A stretch of DNA of 64,000 nt. Source: Candidatus Eremiobacterota bacterium. Its GTDB lineage: Bacteria > Vulcanimicrobiota > Vulcanimicrobiia > Vulcanimicrobiales > Vulcanimicrobiaceae. The notes beneath the pieces are model-generated. The model did not search any database. It was not told where the DNA came from and saw only the letters and a program-made list of their open reading frames with translations. The stretch spans positions 1 to 64,000 of the forward strand of contig JAFAKB010000011.1 of NCBI GenBank assembly GCA_019235885.1, read 5' to 3'. A program made the translations under genes and the position numbers. Shown in pieces: positions 1-7,097 of the stretch. Position 1 is the first letter of the stretch, and every line of letters starts with the position of its first letter.

Positions 1-490
1 CGGGCATCGCCGGATGCTCGATCACGTCGTCGCCGCGCAAGACGCGCAAGCCATGCGCGTCGTGGAGCCGAACGGTGCGGTCGCGCGGTTCGACGACGAT
101 CACCAATGACGCGCCGCTTGCGAGGTAAACGCCGATCTTGTGGTCGAGCCGGCGCTTGCTGTCGCCGGGCGACAAGATTTCGATCGCGACGTCCGGCGCC
201 AACGGCGGTGCCTCGGCGTCAAGCCCGTCTTCCAAATCGGCAAACCGCTCGTTCGAGAGGTAGGAGATGTCCGGCACGAGCGGTCGGCGGATCTCGTTCG
301 GCGGCGCGACACGGAACCGCCACTCGGTCGCGATCTGTCCACGACCCTCGGCCCACGGCCAGAGCGCGACAGAAAACGCAACCTGAAGGCGCCCGTGCGC
401 CCACGTTGGGCTCACTTTCTGCACCGCGCGGCCGAGGATCCACTCGGTCTCGGGCTTGGTCTCGGGGAGGACGATCTCGTGTATCGACAT
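1..490 (-). CDS. Uma2 family (DUF820) PD-(D/E)XK nuclease-fold protein, cut by window edge
   Basis: The frame reads open from an ATG at 488-490 through the left window edge, giving the first 163 residues. Residues from about 75 show the family's core: PDISYLS, then PDVAIEILSPGDSKRRLDHK and a following LVIVVEP strand. The PD...E-x-L...K pattern is the restriction-endonuclease-like active site typical of Uma2 proteins, which are abundant in cyanobacteria and similar genomes and mostly of unknown role. It lies 51 bp downstream of the RDD gene on the same strand, so it may be the last gene of that operon. The C-terminus is outside the window. Family assignment is confident; function is not known. 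Confidence 0.85.
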   Translation of the reverse strand, partial: MSIHEIVLPETKPETEWILGRAVQKVSPTWAHGRLQVAFSVALWPWAEGRGQIATEWRFRVAPPNEIRRPLVPDISYLSNERFADLEDGLDAEAPPLAPDVAIEILSPGDSKRRLDHKIGVYLASGASLVIVVEPRDRTVRLHDAHGLRVLRGDDVIEHPAMP

Positions 491-541
491 TGGTTCACGC
501 ACGTCTATCACGCGCTCGCGCGTGAAGACAATACCTAAAGC

Positions 542-1318
542 CTAGCGCGGCCTGAACGTCGTTGCGACCGACTGCACGCCGTGCCAGGCGTGCACGGCTA
601 GATTCGGCACGAACTCGTAGAAGGTGATCAACGAGCGCATCGTCCCGCCGAAGCCGATCAGCACGACCGGGATCCCGCAGATGACGAGCACCAACACCCA
701 GCCGAGCAGCGGCGCGAACCCGCGCAGCGGGCTGCGCCCGACGATCGTTCCGGCCGCGAAGTCGCCCAGCCGCCGATGCGCCGGCAGCAATGCGAGAATC
801 CCGCCGATCAGCAGCAGATCGATCGGCCGCAGCAGACCGCGCAGGAACGCGCGCGCCAAGCCGACGCCGCGTTCGCGGAGCGCGAACACGTGCAGCCCGA
901 AGACGAGCTTCCCGATCGTCGTGCCGAAGAGCGCCTCGCTCACCCACACGTAGACGAGCGCCAGCGCGGTGCCGAGCGCGAGCGTCGCGTCGAACGCGGT
1001 CTCGTTGTTGTTCGGCAGCCCGGTGATCGGGTTGATCGCGATCAGCGAGTACATCAGCGTCGTCGCGAACACCGCGATCAGCACGAGGTCCAGCGCGAAC
1101 GCGAAGAAGCGCGCCGCGACGTACCCGAGCGGGTTTCCGACGTCGGGACGCCGCTCCGGAACGACGGTCACCCCGGGCGGCGGGATCACCGTCCCCCTGA
1201 CCGGCTCGACGACCGCCGGCTCGATGACGCGGCGCTGCGGCGGGGGCGGCGGCGTCACCCGCGGCATCGCAACGGTCGCTTCGAGGTCGTCGCCGGACGG
1301 AGGCGGAGGGGTCGACAT
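542..1318 (-). CDS. RDD family membrane protein
   Basis: This 258-residue protein has a Pro-rich, probably cytoplasmic N-terminus (about residues 1-60) followed by the RDD domain. The domain's signature Arg and first Asp are visible in ARFFAFALDLVLIAVF, and several hydrophobic helices follow. The mid-protein segment TTIGKLVFGLHVF is also typical of the family. RDD proteins are multi-spanning membrane proteins; some have been linked to ion exchange, but most have no assigned function. It sits 66 bp after the acyl-CoA ligase gene and before the Uma2 gene, all on the minus strand. Nothing here shows a substrate. Confidence 0.85.
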   Translation of the reverse strand: MSTPPPPSGDDLEATVAMPRVTPPPPPQRRVIEPAVVEPVRGTVIPPPGVTVVPERRPDVGNPLGYVAARFFAFALDLVLIAVFATTLMYSLIAINPITGLPNNNETAFDATLALGTALALVYVWVSEALFGTTIGKLVFGLHVFALRERGVGLARAFLRGLLRPIDLLLIGGILALLPAHRRLGDFAAGTIVGRSPLRGFAPLLGWVLVLVICGIPVVLIGFGGTMRSLITFYEFVPNLAVHAWHGVQSVATTFRPR

Positions 1319-1384
1319 CGCTGCTATCTACTGCCTCCCGGCCGCCATCGTTTCGCCCTCCGTATGCGGGCGGGCTCCGCCGGA

Positions 1385-2995
1385 TTAGACAAAACCGCTG
1401 GCGGCCGTCGCGCCTTTCTTGCGCAGTTCCGCTTGGCGCAGCTCGACGCGCCGGATCTTCCCGGAGCGCGTCTTCGGCAGCTCGGCGACGAACTCGATCT
1501 CGCGCGGATACTTGTACGGCGCGGTGACGCGCTTGCAGTGCTCCTGCAGCTCTTTGACGAGCGCGTCGCTCGCTTCGTATCCCGGTCGCAGCACGACGAA
1601 CGCTTTGACGACGTTTCCACGATCCGGATCGGGCGAGCCGACGACCGCCGACTCCATCACCGCCGGATGCCCCAGCAGCGCGCTCTCCACCTCGAAGGGT
1701 CCGATGCGGTATGCGCCCGACGAGATCACGTCGTCCGCGCGGCCGACGAACCAGAAGTAGCCGTCGTCGTCGACCTGCGCGCGGTCGCCGGTCAGATACC
1801 ACTCGCCGCGCCGCGAGCTCTTCGTCTCCTCGTCGTTCTTGTAGTAGCCGCGGAAGAGCGAGGGCGGATCGCCGCGCAGCGCGATGTCGCCGACCTCGCC
1901 CGGCTCGCACGCGTTGCCGTGCTCGTCGACGACCGCGACCTCGTGGCCCGGCGTCGGCTTCCCCATCGAGCCGGGGCGCACGTCCGTGCCGGGCCGGTTC
2001 GCGACCAGCAGCGTGTTCTCGGTCTGGCCGTAACCGTCGAGAATCGTCAGCCCGAACGCGTCCTTCCAGCGTTCGATCACTTCCGGGTTCAGCGGCTCGC
2101 CGGCGCTGACGCAGTGGCGCAGCTGCGGCAATTTCCAGCGCGCGCCGAGATCGGGCAGCTTCGCTTCCAGACGGTACTCGGTCGGCGCCTGGCACAGCAC
2201 GGTCACGCCGAGATCGCGAATCAGATCCATCCGCTCTTCGGGGACGAAGCCGCCTTCGTGCAAGACGATCGGCGCGCCGCACGACCACGGCCCGAGCAAC
2301 ACGTTCCACAACGACTTCGCCCAGCCGGTGCCGGCGGTGCACCACACGAGATCGTCACGCTTCACATCGAACCACACCGACGCTTGCATGCGCTTCGCGT
2401 ACGTGTAGGCGACCGAATGCACCACGCCTTTCGGGTCTTTCGTCGTGCCGCTCGTGTAGACGATGTACGCCAGGTCGTCCTTGCGCGTCGGCTCGCCTTC
2501 CCACGGCTGCGCGCGCGCGAGCAGCGGATCGGCCGCGGTCCAGCCCTCGCGCTCGCCGCCTACCAGCAGCCACGTTTTCAGGCCGGGCGCCTCGGCGCGC
2601 ATCGCGTCGAACTCGGCCGCGTTCGACACGTGCGCGACGACCGCGACCGCGCCGCTGTGGTTGGCGCGGTAGAGCAGGTCTTTGGCGCGCAGCTGCTCCG
2701 CGCTCGGCACCGCGACCGCGCCGATCCGCAGCAGCGCCGTCATGCAGAACAGCCACTCGGGAATCTTCGGCAGCACGACGACGACCCGCTCGCCCTTCTT
2801 CACGCCCGCGTCGCGCAGCACCGCCGCCCACCGCTTCGACGCATCGGCGATCTGGGTGAACGTGTACTCGCGCCGCTTTCCGGCGGCGTCGACGAACAGC
2901 AGCCCGCGCCGGTCCTCGCGCGCCAACCGGTCGATCACGTCGCGGGCGAAGTTGAACTCGGCCGGAACGTCCCAGATCAGCGCTGCTTCGGTCAT
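1385..2995 (-). CDS. AMP-dependent acyl-CoA synthetase (medium-chain/acetate type)
   Basis: A 536-residue ANL-superfamily ligase that would activate a carboxylic acid as an acyl-adenylate and transfer it to CoA in the cytoplasm. Visible motifs in order are the P-loop YTSGTTKDPKG (180-190), GYGQTEN (321-327), the hinge LTGDRA with FVGRADDVI (401-424), and the catalytic lysine in TRSGKIRR (Lys513). Length and motif spacing match acetyl-CoA or medium-chain acyl-CoA synthetases. I chose the ATG at 2995 (MTEAALIW) because it begins just before the family's conserved FNFARDVID segment. Longer in-frame starts would run into the divergent small gene. Substrate cannot be read from the sequence. Confidence 0.93.
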   Translation of the reverse strand: MTEAALIWDVPAEFNFARDVIDRLAREDRRGLLFVDAAGKRREYTFTQIADASKRWAAVLRDAGVKKGERVVVVLPKIPEWLFCMTALLRIGAVAVPSAEQLRAKDLLYRANHSGAVAVVAHVSNAAEFDAMRAEAPGLKTWLLVGGEREGWTAADPLLARAQPWEGEPTRKDDLAYIVYTSGTTKDPKGVVHSVAYTYAKRMQASVWFDVKRDDLVWCTAGTGWAKSLWNVLLGPWSCGAPIVLHEGGFVPEERMDLIRDLGVTVLCQAPTEYRLEAKLPDLGARWKLPQLRHCVSAGEPLNPEVIERWKDAFGLTILDGYGQTENTLLVANRPGTDVRPGSMGKPTPGHEVAVVDEHGNACEPGEVGDIALRGDPPSLFRGYYKNDEETKSSRRGEWYLTGDRAQVDDDGYFWFVGRADDVISSGAYRIGPFEVESALLGHPAVMESAVVGSPDPDRGNVVKAFVVLRPGYEASDALVKELQEHCKRVTAPYKYPREIEFVAELPKTRSGKIRRVELRQAELRKKGATAASGFV

Positions 2996-3035
2996 GCTCC
3001 GAGGATTCGCAGGGCGCCCCGGCGCACCCGCCCAC

Positions 3036-3272
3036 ATGGCCGTCCCCGATTTCGCCCGCATCCTGCGCGCCTCGCAGATCCGCGTCGGCAAGGTGCGCGT
3101 CCGCGGCGTTCCGGCGATCCTGCTCGGCGTCAGCACGATCGTCGCGGTCGCCGGAACCGCCCACGCGCTGGCGCTCGCGGCGCCCTCGGTCGGCGAGGCG
3201 CTCCGCGAGGCGACGAAGCTGGTCGACGCGATCAAAAGCGACCGCGGCGACCAGCGCCGGCTCAACGCCTAG
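3036..3272 (+). CDS. Small membrane protein, unknown
   Basis: A 78-residue protein starting MAVPDFARIL, divergent from the acyl-CoA ligase with 40 bp between the two starts. It has one predicted membrane segment (about residues 24-46, GVPAILLGVSTIVAVAGTAH) and a charged C-terminal tail with a likely amphipathic helix. Its stop is 12 bp from the end of the convergent TonB receptor gene. I do not recognise the family. The hydrophobic pattern and charged flanks look like real coding sequence, but the gene is short and unsupported by homology. Confidence 0.5.
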   Translation: MAVPDFARILRASQIRVGKVRVRGVPAILLGVSTIVAVAGTAHALALAAPSVGEALREATKLVDAIKSDRGDQRRLNA

Positions 3273-3284
3273 AGCGTTCGGGCG

Positions 3285-5558
3285 TCACCACGGCGCGGTC
3301 AGCCGCAGCACGATGCGCCGCGGCGCGTTCCACTGCGTCGTGTTGAAGCCGTTGTTCACCTTGATCAGATAGCGTTTGTCGAACAGGTTCTCGACCGAGA
3401 GCGTGTAGCCGACCCCGTGCGAGCTGCGGTCCGCATTGCGACCGAGCGACGCGTCGAGGATCCAGTGCGCCGGCAGCCGCCCTTGACCGTTCTCGAACTG
3501 CGTCGGGAAGCCGGTGCTGTACTCGGTCTGCAGCGTCGCGAACGATTTCAGGCCGCTGCCGAAATGGCGGGTGTAGAAGGCGTTCCCCTCCCAGGTCGCG
3601 TCGTGGTCTTCCGGCTGCAGCGTGATGTCGCTCGTCGAGCCGGGCGGAAAAAGGAACGTGCTGCCGGAGATGCCGCCGGCCAAGGCACGCTGATAGGTCG
3701 CCGAGACGCCCGCGTCGACGCGCGCCGAGGACGCGTCGAGGCGCCCCTCGATTCCGCGGTCGCGGCCGACCGTGTTGTTGAAAACGGCGAACAACGGCGT
3801 GTTGGCCAGCTGCGTCGTGTCCAGCACGTTGGTCACGTTGCGGTCGAACGCGTTGACGTATCCGCGCAAGCCCGGCTTGAACGTGTGCGCGAGGCCGACT
3901 TCGACGTACGTGTCGTGCTCGGGCTGGAGATCGTACACGGGCGCCGCGCTCGCAGACGTTTGCGTGACGACCGCGTCGCGGCGCACGTCTTCGAGAGCCG
4001 GCGCGGAATAGAGCCGGCCGTAGTAGGCGTGCAGCACCGTGTTCGGCGCGATCTCGTCGTTGATCTCGAACCGCGGGCTCAGCTGCGAGCCGCCGACGTA
4101 GCCGGTGCTGTGGTCGTAGCGCAATCCGGCGTTGATCGCCAGCCGCGGCGTCGCACTCCACTTGTCCTCGACGTACAAACCGGTCTGCGTTCCGCGCTGC
4201 GCCGCGATGTCGGTGAAGTCGGGGGTGCCGGTGATCCGGATCAGCGAGTTGGAGCTGAAGTTCTCCGCCTGCACGTCGGCACCGATCTTCAGGGCGTGCC
4301 GGTCGCTGGCGCGGAATGCCGAGACGCGCAACCCGGTGTAGGTCGCCGCGCGGTCCTCGCGCAGGCCGTTCTGCGGCGTCAGCGAGCCGTCCGGGTTGAC
4401 GACGTTCGCCAGCACGTCGTTGGCGAGATCGCCCGCGTAGACGACGCGGTTGTAGCGCGCCCACGGCACGACGCGCACGTAGCCGTTGCCGTCCTTCGAG
4501 GTGTGCGTGTACGAGAGGCTGGCGAAGCGGTCGTACTCGCGCTGCACGTCGTCGGTCCCCGGAACCGAGACGAGCGGCGACTGGAACGAGCCCACGGTGT
4601 TGATCGGAATCTGAAACGAGGAGTACTGGTTGGACAGATCGGCGGCGAGCAGATCGCGCTCGCCCATCGGCAGCGCGATGCGCAGAAACTGGTCCGCGCT
4701 CGAGGCGTCATCGTGCTGCGCGTTCTGCGAGGGCGCGTCGAGGCCGCGGCCGGTGCGCGAGCCGTTGAGCGCGAGCGAGAACGACGCGCGGCCGGCGGTG
4801 AAGTGCTCCGCCAAGCGCGCGTCGGAGGTGCCGAGCTCGCCCGCGCCGAGCGTCAGCGCGCCGCCCGAGCCCGCTTCCGTTCCGCCGCTGAGCACGTTCA
4901 CGACCGCGCCCTGGCGCGAGCCGCCGAACTCGGCCGGAAACGCGCCGGTGAAGACTTCGACCGCCTGCGCGTTGCGCGGGTCGATGAGCTGCGCGAAGTT
5001 CGAGCTGGTCGACTGCGGCAGCGGCGCCCCGTCGAGCTCGTAGCTCAAACCGTGGAAACCGTGCGCGACGGGCTCGTTGTACGAGAACCGCACCACGCCG
5101 GGGACTTGCTCGACGATCGCGTCGAGCCGGTCGTTGCGCGGCAGCGCCGCCAGCCGGCGCGCGCCGTACGCGTTCTCCGAGACGGGCGTGCCGCGCACGC
5201 TGGTCGTCGTCGCGCCGGTGCGGCCGATCACGGGCGTCGGAACGAGCGCGACGTCGACGATCGCGTCGCTCGCGACGTCGATGCTCGCGAGCGCCGGACC
5301 CTCGGCGGTCGCCGCGCTCAGGTTGTAGTGTCCGAACGGCACGCGCGGGAACGCGAAGCGGCCGTCGGAGCCGGTCGTTGCGGTCAGGCTGGTGCGGTCG
5401 CCGGCCAGCGTCACGATCACGCCGGCGAGCGGGCGGTGGTCGGCGCGCGTCAGCGTGCCGCGCACGACGCCGACGACGTCGGCGCGCGCCGGCGCCGCCG
5501 AGACGACGGCGATCGAAGCGCAGGTGAGCGCGGCGAGCGCCGCGCGGATGGGATTCAT
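3285..5558 (-). CDS. TonB-dependent receptor with N-terminal carboxypeptidase-like domain (1 of 3)
   Basis: A 757-residue outer-membrane receptor. A signal peptide (MNPIRAALAALTCASIAVVS, cleaved near APARA) precedes a carboxypeptidase-regulatory-like beta domain (about 28-110, GVVRGTLTRADHRPLAG). A plug domain follows (VEVFTGAFPAEFGGSRQGAVVNVLSG, about 225-255), then a beta-barrel ending in an aromatic residue (RLTAPW), as expected for BAM-inserted proteins. Such receptors import metal chelates, cobalamin or carbohydrates using TonB energy; the substrate is not evident here. A GGAG sits 7 nt before the ATG at 5558 and only 1 nt before an ATG at 5564, so 5558 is preferred. The Met/His-bearing membrane protein upstream could indicate metal-related uptake. 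Confidence 0.92.
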   Translation of the reverse strand: MNPIRAALAALTCASIAVVSAAPARADVVGVVRGTLTRADHRPLAGVIVTLAGDRTSLTATTGSDGRFAFPRVPFGHYNLSAATAEGPALASIDVASDAIVDVALVPTPVIGRTGATTTSVRGTPVSENAYGARRLAALPRNDRLDAIVEQVPGVVRFSYNEPVAHGFHGLSYELDGAPLPQSTSSNFAQLIDPRNAQAVEVFTGAFPAEFGGSRQGAVVNVLSGGTEAGSGGALTLGAGELGTSDARLAEHFTAGRASFSLALNGSRTGRGLDAPSQNAQHDDASSADQFLRIALPMGERDLLAADLSNQYSSFQIPINTVGSFQSPLVSVPGTDDVQREYDRFASLSYTHTSKDGNGYVRVVPWARYNRVVYAGDLANDVLANVVNPDGSLTPQNGLREDRAATYTGLRVSAFRASDRHALKIGADVQAENFSSNSLIRITGTPDFTDIAAQRGTQTGLYVEDKWSATPRLAINAGLRYDHSTGYVGGSQLSPRFEINDEIAPNTVLHAYYGRLYSAPALEDVRRDAVVTQTSASAAPVYDLQPEHDTYVEVGLAHTFKPGLRGYVNAFDRNVTNVLDTTQLANTPLFAVFNNTVGRDRGIEGRLDASSARVDAGVSATYQRALAGGISGSTFLFPPGSTSDITLQPEDHDATWEGNAFYTRHFGSGLKSFATLQTEYSTGFPTQFENGQGRLPAHWILDASLGRNADRSSHGVGYTLSVENLFDKRYLIKVNNGFNTTQWNAPRRIVLRLTAPW

Positions 5559-5592
5559 AGACATGCTCCGGTTCAGTGGCGAAAGGCGAACC

Positions 5593-5614
5593 GCCGTGGA
5601 CTTGCCGCCACGGC
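5593..5614 (-). promoter_or_regulatory. Hairpin in the leader of the first TonB receptor gene
   Basis: GCCGTGG and CCACGGC form a perfect 7-bp stem with an 8-nt loop, 35 to 56 bp upstream of the receptor start. The surrounding 112 bp between this gene and the upstream membrane-protein gene shows no other structure I can name. It is not a recognisable cobalamin riboswitch: a GCCACTG string occurs nearby but the rest of the conserved core is missing. It may act as a leader hairpin or weak intercistronic terminator. Confidence 0.35.
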
Positions 5615-5670
5615 GTCTAGCTTGCGTGGAGCCCGTGAAAACCGCGTGAAACGCGGCCCAGAACGGGCGG

Positions 5671-6336
5671 CTAGCGCCGGACCGGAGGTGCGCGCGAAGG
5701 CCGGCGGCGCGCGAGCCGGACGCCGGCCGGAACGAAGAGCGGGTCGGGGACGAGCTTCCACGGCGCTTCGCCGCCGCGGGCGAAGAGCCGCAGGGCCGCA
5801 AACACGGCGATCACCAGGCGCTCGGCGAGCGCGAGCACGAGCCGCGCCGCTGCGGCGAGCCCGAGCGCGCTCAGCAGCGCTCCGCCGGTTAGGGCGGCCA
5901 GCGCGGCGAGGGCCGGAATCCCGGCCAGCCCGCCGTCCAGCGACAGGATCGCGAGCAGCGGCAGCGCGCCGGCGAGCCCGACGCACGCGGTGAGCGGGGC
6001 AAGCCGCTGTCCGGCGACCAGCCGGGCGACGGCGGTCAGCACCGCGGGCTCCTGCGCGCGCAGCCGCACGAACGCCAGCAGCGAGAGCAGGGCCAGCCCC
6101 GCGGCGAGCGCCGCGGCGAAGATCAGGACCGGGCAGAGTCCCTCGCCCGCCTGGCCGGCTTGCGGCAGGCCCATTCCGGTCATCCGGCCGGCGATCATCG
6201 CCGGCCCGGAGGACACGGCGTGATGGCAGACGTGCGCACCGGTCGCCGCCAGCACGGCGATCGCCAGCGCCGCCGATCCGGCGAGTGCGGCGAAGAGCGC
6301 GGGCGCTGCGCGCCGCGCTCGGTCCTGCTTACGCAT
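5671..6336 (-). CDS. Multi-spanning membrane protein with HVCHH and Met-containing loop
   Basis: A protein of about 221 residues with four or five hydrophobic segments and a basic, Arg/Pro-rich C-terminus. After the first membrane helix comes AHVCHHAVSS, then MIAGRMTGMGLP and a conserved-looking LCPVL. Clusters of His, Cys and Met outside the membrane are common in copper- or haem-handling proteins, and the gene precedes a TonB receptor on the same strand with 112 bp between them. That suggests a metal-related pair, but this is inference. The start is uncertain: an ATG at 6360 (MPHVITVG) would add eight residues. I chose the ATG at 6336 (MRKQDRARRA) because basic residues then lead straight into the first helix. 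Confidence 0.65.
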   Translation of the reverse strand: MRKQDRARRAAPALFAALAGSAALAIAVLAATGAHVCHHAVSSGPAMIAGRMTGMGLPQAGQAGEGLCPVLIFAAALAAGLALLSLLAFVRLRAQEPAVLTAVARLVAGQRLAPLTACVGLAGALPLLAILSLDGGLAGIPALAALAALTGGALLSALGLAAAARLVLALAERLVIAVFAALRLFARGGEAPWKLVPDPLFVPAGVRLARRRPSRAPPVRR

Positions 6337-6383
6337 TCCTACGGTGATAACGTGCGGCACGGGCCTGTGGTTCGCCTGGCAAT

Positions 6384-6403
6384 CCCGCCGGCCACCCGGC
6401 GGG
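6384..6403. other. Intergenic hairpin between divergent genes
   Basis: CCCGCCGG and CCGGCGGG form an 8-bp stem with a 4-nt CCAC loop in the 101-bp space between the divergent membrane-protein and bolA genes. It lies about 35 bp upstream of the bolA start. There is no T-run, so it is not a standard terminator. It may be part of a leader or an operator. Confidence 0.35.
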
Positions 6404-6437
6404 TGCGGGGCGGCCGGAGGTCGTAGACGGGGCGCTC

Positions 6438-6680
6438 GTGATCGATGCAGTGATAACCGCGATGCTCCGCGAGACGATGCCGGACGCGCACGTCAAGGTC
6501 TACGACATGACCGGCACCATGGACCACCTGGAAGTGTTGGTGACTTCGAAAGCGTTCGCGGGCGTCTCGCCGCTCGACCGCCACCGGATGGTCGAGAAGG
6601 CGCTCGCTCCCGCCCGCGCCGACGGCCGCATCCACGCCCTCCAAATTCGCACCGCCACCCCCGAGGACTCACATGGCTGA
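6438..6680 (+). CDS. bolA: BolA family protein
   Basis: An 80-residue BolA-type protein starting at a GTG. The compact fold is recognisable from VYDMTGTMDHLEVLVTSKAF followed by GVSPLDRHRMVEKAL, which carries the conserved His used for Fe-S ligation with glutaredoxins. BolA proteins pair with CGFS monothiol glutaredoxins to bind and pass on [2Fe-2S] clusters. The next gene, which it overlaps by 8 bp, is just such a glutaredoxin, so the two are almost certainly translated together and act as a complex in the cytoplasm. The overlap strongly supports both calls. Confidence 0.9.
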   Translation: MIDAVITAMLRETMPDAHVKVYDMTGTMDHLEVLVTSKAFAGVSPLDRHRMVEKALAPARADGRIHALQIRTATPEDSHG

Positions 6681-7023
6681 CCTGCACGACGAGATCAAGC
6701 GCGAGATCGCCGACAACACGATTCTCGTCTACGGCAAAGGAACCAAAGACGCGCCGCGCTGCGGCTTCACGCTCGAGACGATTCAATTCTTCAGCGCGTT
6801 CGGCTACCCGTTCGAGGTGATCGACGTGCTCGAGGACATGCCCAAGCGCGAAGCGCTCTCGCAGATGACCGACTGGAACACGCTGCCGAAAGTCTTCATC
6901 GACGGCCAGTTCTACGGCGACACCGACATCCTGGGACCGATGGCGCAGAGCGGCGAGCTGACGAAGGTGTTGGAGAAGGCGTTCGAAGGCAAGGGCGTCA
7001 CGCCGACGATCCAGCTCCGCTAG
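6673..7023 (+). CDS. grxD: Monothiol glutaredoxin (Grx4/GrxD family)
   Basis: A 116-residue single-domain glutaredoxin. Residues TILVYGKGTKDAPRCGFT contain the family's Lys (GKGTK) and the active-site Cys30 in CGFT. Downstream TLPKVFIDGQFYGDTDIL gives the cis-Pro and glutathione-binding region. Grx4-type proteins bind a bridging [2Fe-2S] cluster with glutathione, either as homodimers or with BolA. The usual motif is CGFS; Thr replaces Ser here, which keeps a hydroxyl. The gene overlaps bolA by 8 bp and is followed by a strong terminator, so the two form a closed bicistronic unit. Confidence 0.93.
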   Translation: MADLHDEIKREIADNTILVYGKGTKDAPRCGFTLETIQFFSAFGYPFEVIDVLEDMPKREALSQMTDWNTLPKVFIDGQFYGDTDILGPMAQSGELTKVLEKAFEGKGVTPTIQLR

Positions 7024-7045
7024 CGCCGAGCTCCGGCCGGTAAAC

Positions 7046-7079
7046 GAAGAGGGCCGTGTCGCGAGACGCGGCCCTCTTC
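7046..7079. terminator. Bidirectional intrinsic terminator between grxD and TonB receptor
   Basis: A 15-bp stem (GAAGAGGGCCGTGTC against GACGCGGCCCTCTTC, one G-T mismatch) closes on a GCGA tetraloop. ATTTATAA follows on the plus side and a GTTTA run on the minus side. It lies 23 bp after the grxD stop and 19 bp after the stop of the convergent receptor gene, so it can end transcription from both directions. Confidence 0.85.
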
Positions 7080-7097
7080 ATTTATAACCTCCCCGGC

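Noticed and set aside
495-2345. Long minus-strand frame of 616 codons across the RDD and acyl-CoA ligase genes
   Set aside because: It is Arg/Ala/Gly-rich, antiparallel-frame or shifted translation of two well-supported genes and shows no motifs.
776-3346. 856-codon plus-strand frame opposite the ligase and RDD genes
   Set aside because: It is a GC-bias shadow. Composition (Arg, Gln, His-rich) and lack of domains contrast with the clear genes on the other strand.
5559-5670. Possible cobalamin riboswitch upstream of the first TonB receptor
   Set aside because: GCCACTG occurs, but the rest of the conserved B12-box and core elements are absent. Only a simple 7-bp hairpin can be supported.
3417-5993. 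858-codon plus-strand frame opposite the first TonB receptor
   Set aside because: It is a shadow of the receptor and membrane-protein genes and has no recognisable domain.
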